This document shows positions 5,381 to 5,799 of a DNA stretch of 5,799 nucleotides, in pieces (the first letter of the stretch is position 1; every line of letters begins with the position of its first letter). The notes under the pieces are model-generated. The model was not told where the DNA came from. It did no database searches and was given only the letters and a program-made list of their open reading frames with translations. The DNA is from Rhodospirillales bacterium (GTDB lineage: Bacteria; Pseudomonadota; Alphaproteobacteria; Rhodospirillales; UBA2165): assembly GCA_013204125.1 (NCBI GenBank), contig JABMOP010000089.1:1-5799 (forward strand), given 5' to 3'. A program made the translations under genes and the position numbers.

Positions 5381-5799
5381 CTAAAACCGCGGCAAGTCGG
5401 GAAATGGCAACGCGCCGCCGTGCACATGCTGACGGCCAAGCTCGACGCACCGGTGCAGCACCGGGAACACCTTGCCGGGATTTAATAGCTGTTCAGGATC
5501 GAACGCGCATTTCACCCGCTGTTGCTGATTGAGATCGGTTTCGGAAAACATTTCGCCCATGAGATCGCGTTTTTCGACGCCGACACCATGCTCGCCGGTC
5601 AAAACGCCGCCCACTTCAACACATAATTTCAAGATTTCGGATCCGAACTGTTCGGCAGTTTCAAGCTCGCCTGGAACATTGATGTCGTAGAGGATCAAAG
5701 GATGCAGATTACCATCACCTGCATGAAAAACATTCGCCACGCGAAGGCCATAATTATCCGACATTTTTGAAATACGAGACAAAACTGCGGGTAATTTTG
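5381..5799 (-). CDS. glcD: Glycolate oxidase FAD-linked subunit GlcD, C-terminal part cut by the window edge
   Basis: GlcD is the catalytic flavin subunit that oxidises glycolate (and often D-lactate) to the 2-oxo acid. About 139 C-terminal residues are present; the start lies beyond the right edge. Hallmarks of the FAD-linked oxidase C-terminal domain are RVANVFHAGDGNLHPLI, with histidines of the active-site region, then CVEVGGVLTGEHGVGVEKRDLM and the terminal FDPEQLLNPGKVFPVLHRC. The end HVHGGALPFPDLPRF matches the natural GlcD terminus (E. coli ends HVHHGHLPFPELERF), so the gene is complete at its 3' side. It is the first visible gene of the minus-strand order glcD-glcE-glcF-hemN. Its stop (TAG, 5381-5383) lies five bases before the preferred glcE start. 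Confidence 0.95.
   Translation of the reverse strand, partial: KLPAVLSRISKMSDNYGLRVANVFHAGDGNLHPLILYDINVPGELETAEQFGSEILKLCVEVGGVLTGEHGVGVEKRDLMGEMFSETDLNQQQRVKCAFDPEQLLNPGKVFPVLHRCVELGRQHVHGGALPFPDLPRF

Noticed and set aside
5376..5450. Extension of glcE to GTG at 5450.
   Set aside because: It would overlap the conserved GlcD C-terminus by 70 bases, and the added residues (RRAWPSACARRR...) look like a frame-shifted reading of glcD.

Overview
The window looks like ordinary chromosome from an alphaproteobacterium, probably of the Rhodospirillales type. This is inferred from protein style only: an alphaproteobacterial HemN and GlcDEF, a flagellin-like gene with Rhodospirillaceae-type segments, moderately high GC and small gaps between genes. 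No mobile element, CRISPR array, tRNA or rRNA is visible.

Layout. At the left edge (1-139, minus) lies the first 46 codons of a short-chain dehydrogenase/reductase. A 209-base divergent intergenic region (140-348) separates it from a plus-strand gene at 349-1470. That gene encodes a 373-residue, cysteine-free, flagellin-like protein. The gap holds a possible sigma-28 promoter and a small hairpin directly against the ribosome binding site of the flagellin-like gene. The rest is a compact minus-strand cluster, transcribed right to left: glcD (C-terminal end only, cut by the window edge), glcE, glcF and hemN. The flagellin-like gene and hemN converge with only 10 bases between their stop codons, and the likely terminator of the flagellin-like transcript lies inside the 3' end of hemN.

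Function. GlcD, GlcE and GlcF form the membrane-associated glycolate oxidase, which converts glycolate to glyoxylate and passes electrons through flavin and iron-sulfur centres toward the respiratory chain. HemN is the oxygen-independent, radical-SAM coproporphyrinogen III dehydrogenase of heme synthesis. Although hemN follows glcF by only 43 bases, it appears to have its own control. An FNR/Anr-type box (9 of 10 consensus positions) overlaps the glcF stop codon. Its spacing to a -10-like hexamer fits a class II FNR promoter that would start transcription at, or within a base of, the hemN ATG. That start has no visible Shine-Dalgarno sequence, so the anaerobic hemN mRNA may be leaderless.

I do not see a convincing new multi-gene system. 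The best leads are the predicted leaderless FNR-driven hemN promoter, the divergent flagellin-like protein with its structured leader, and the terminator embedded in an opposing gene.
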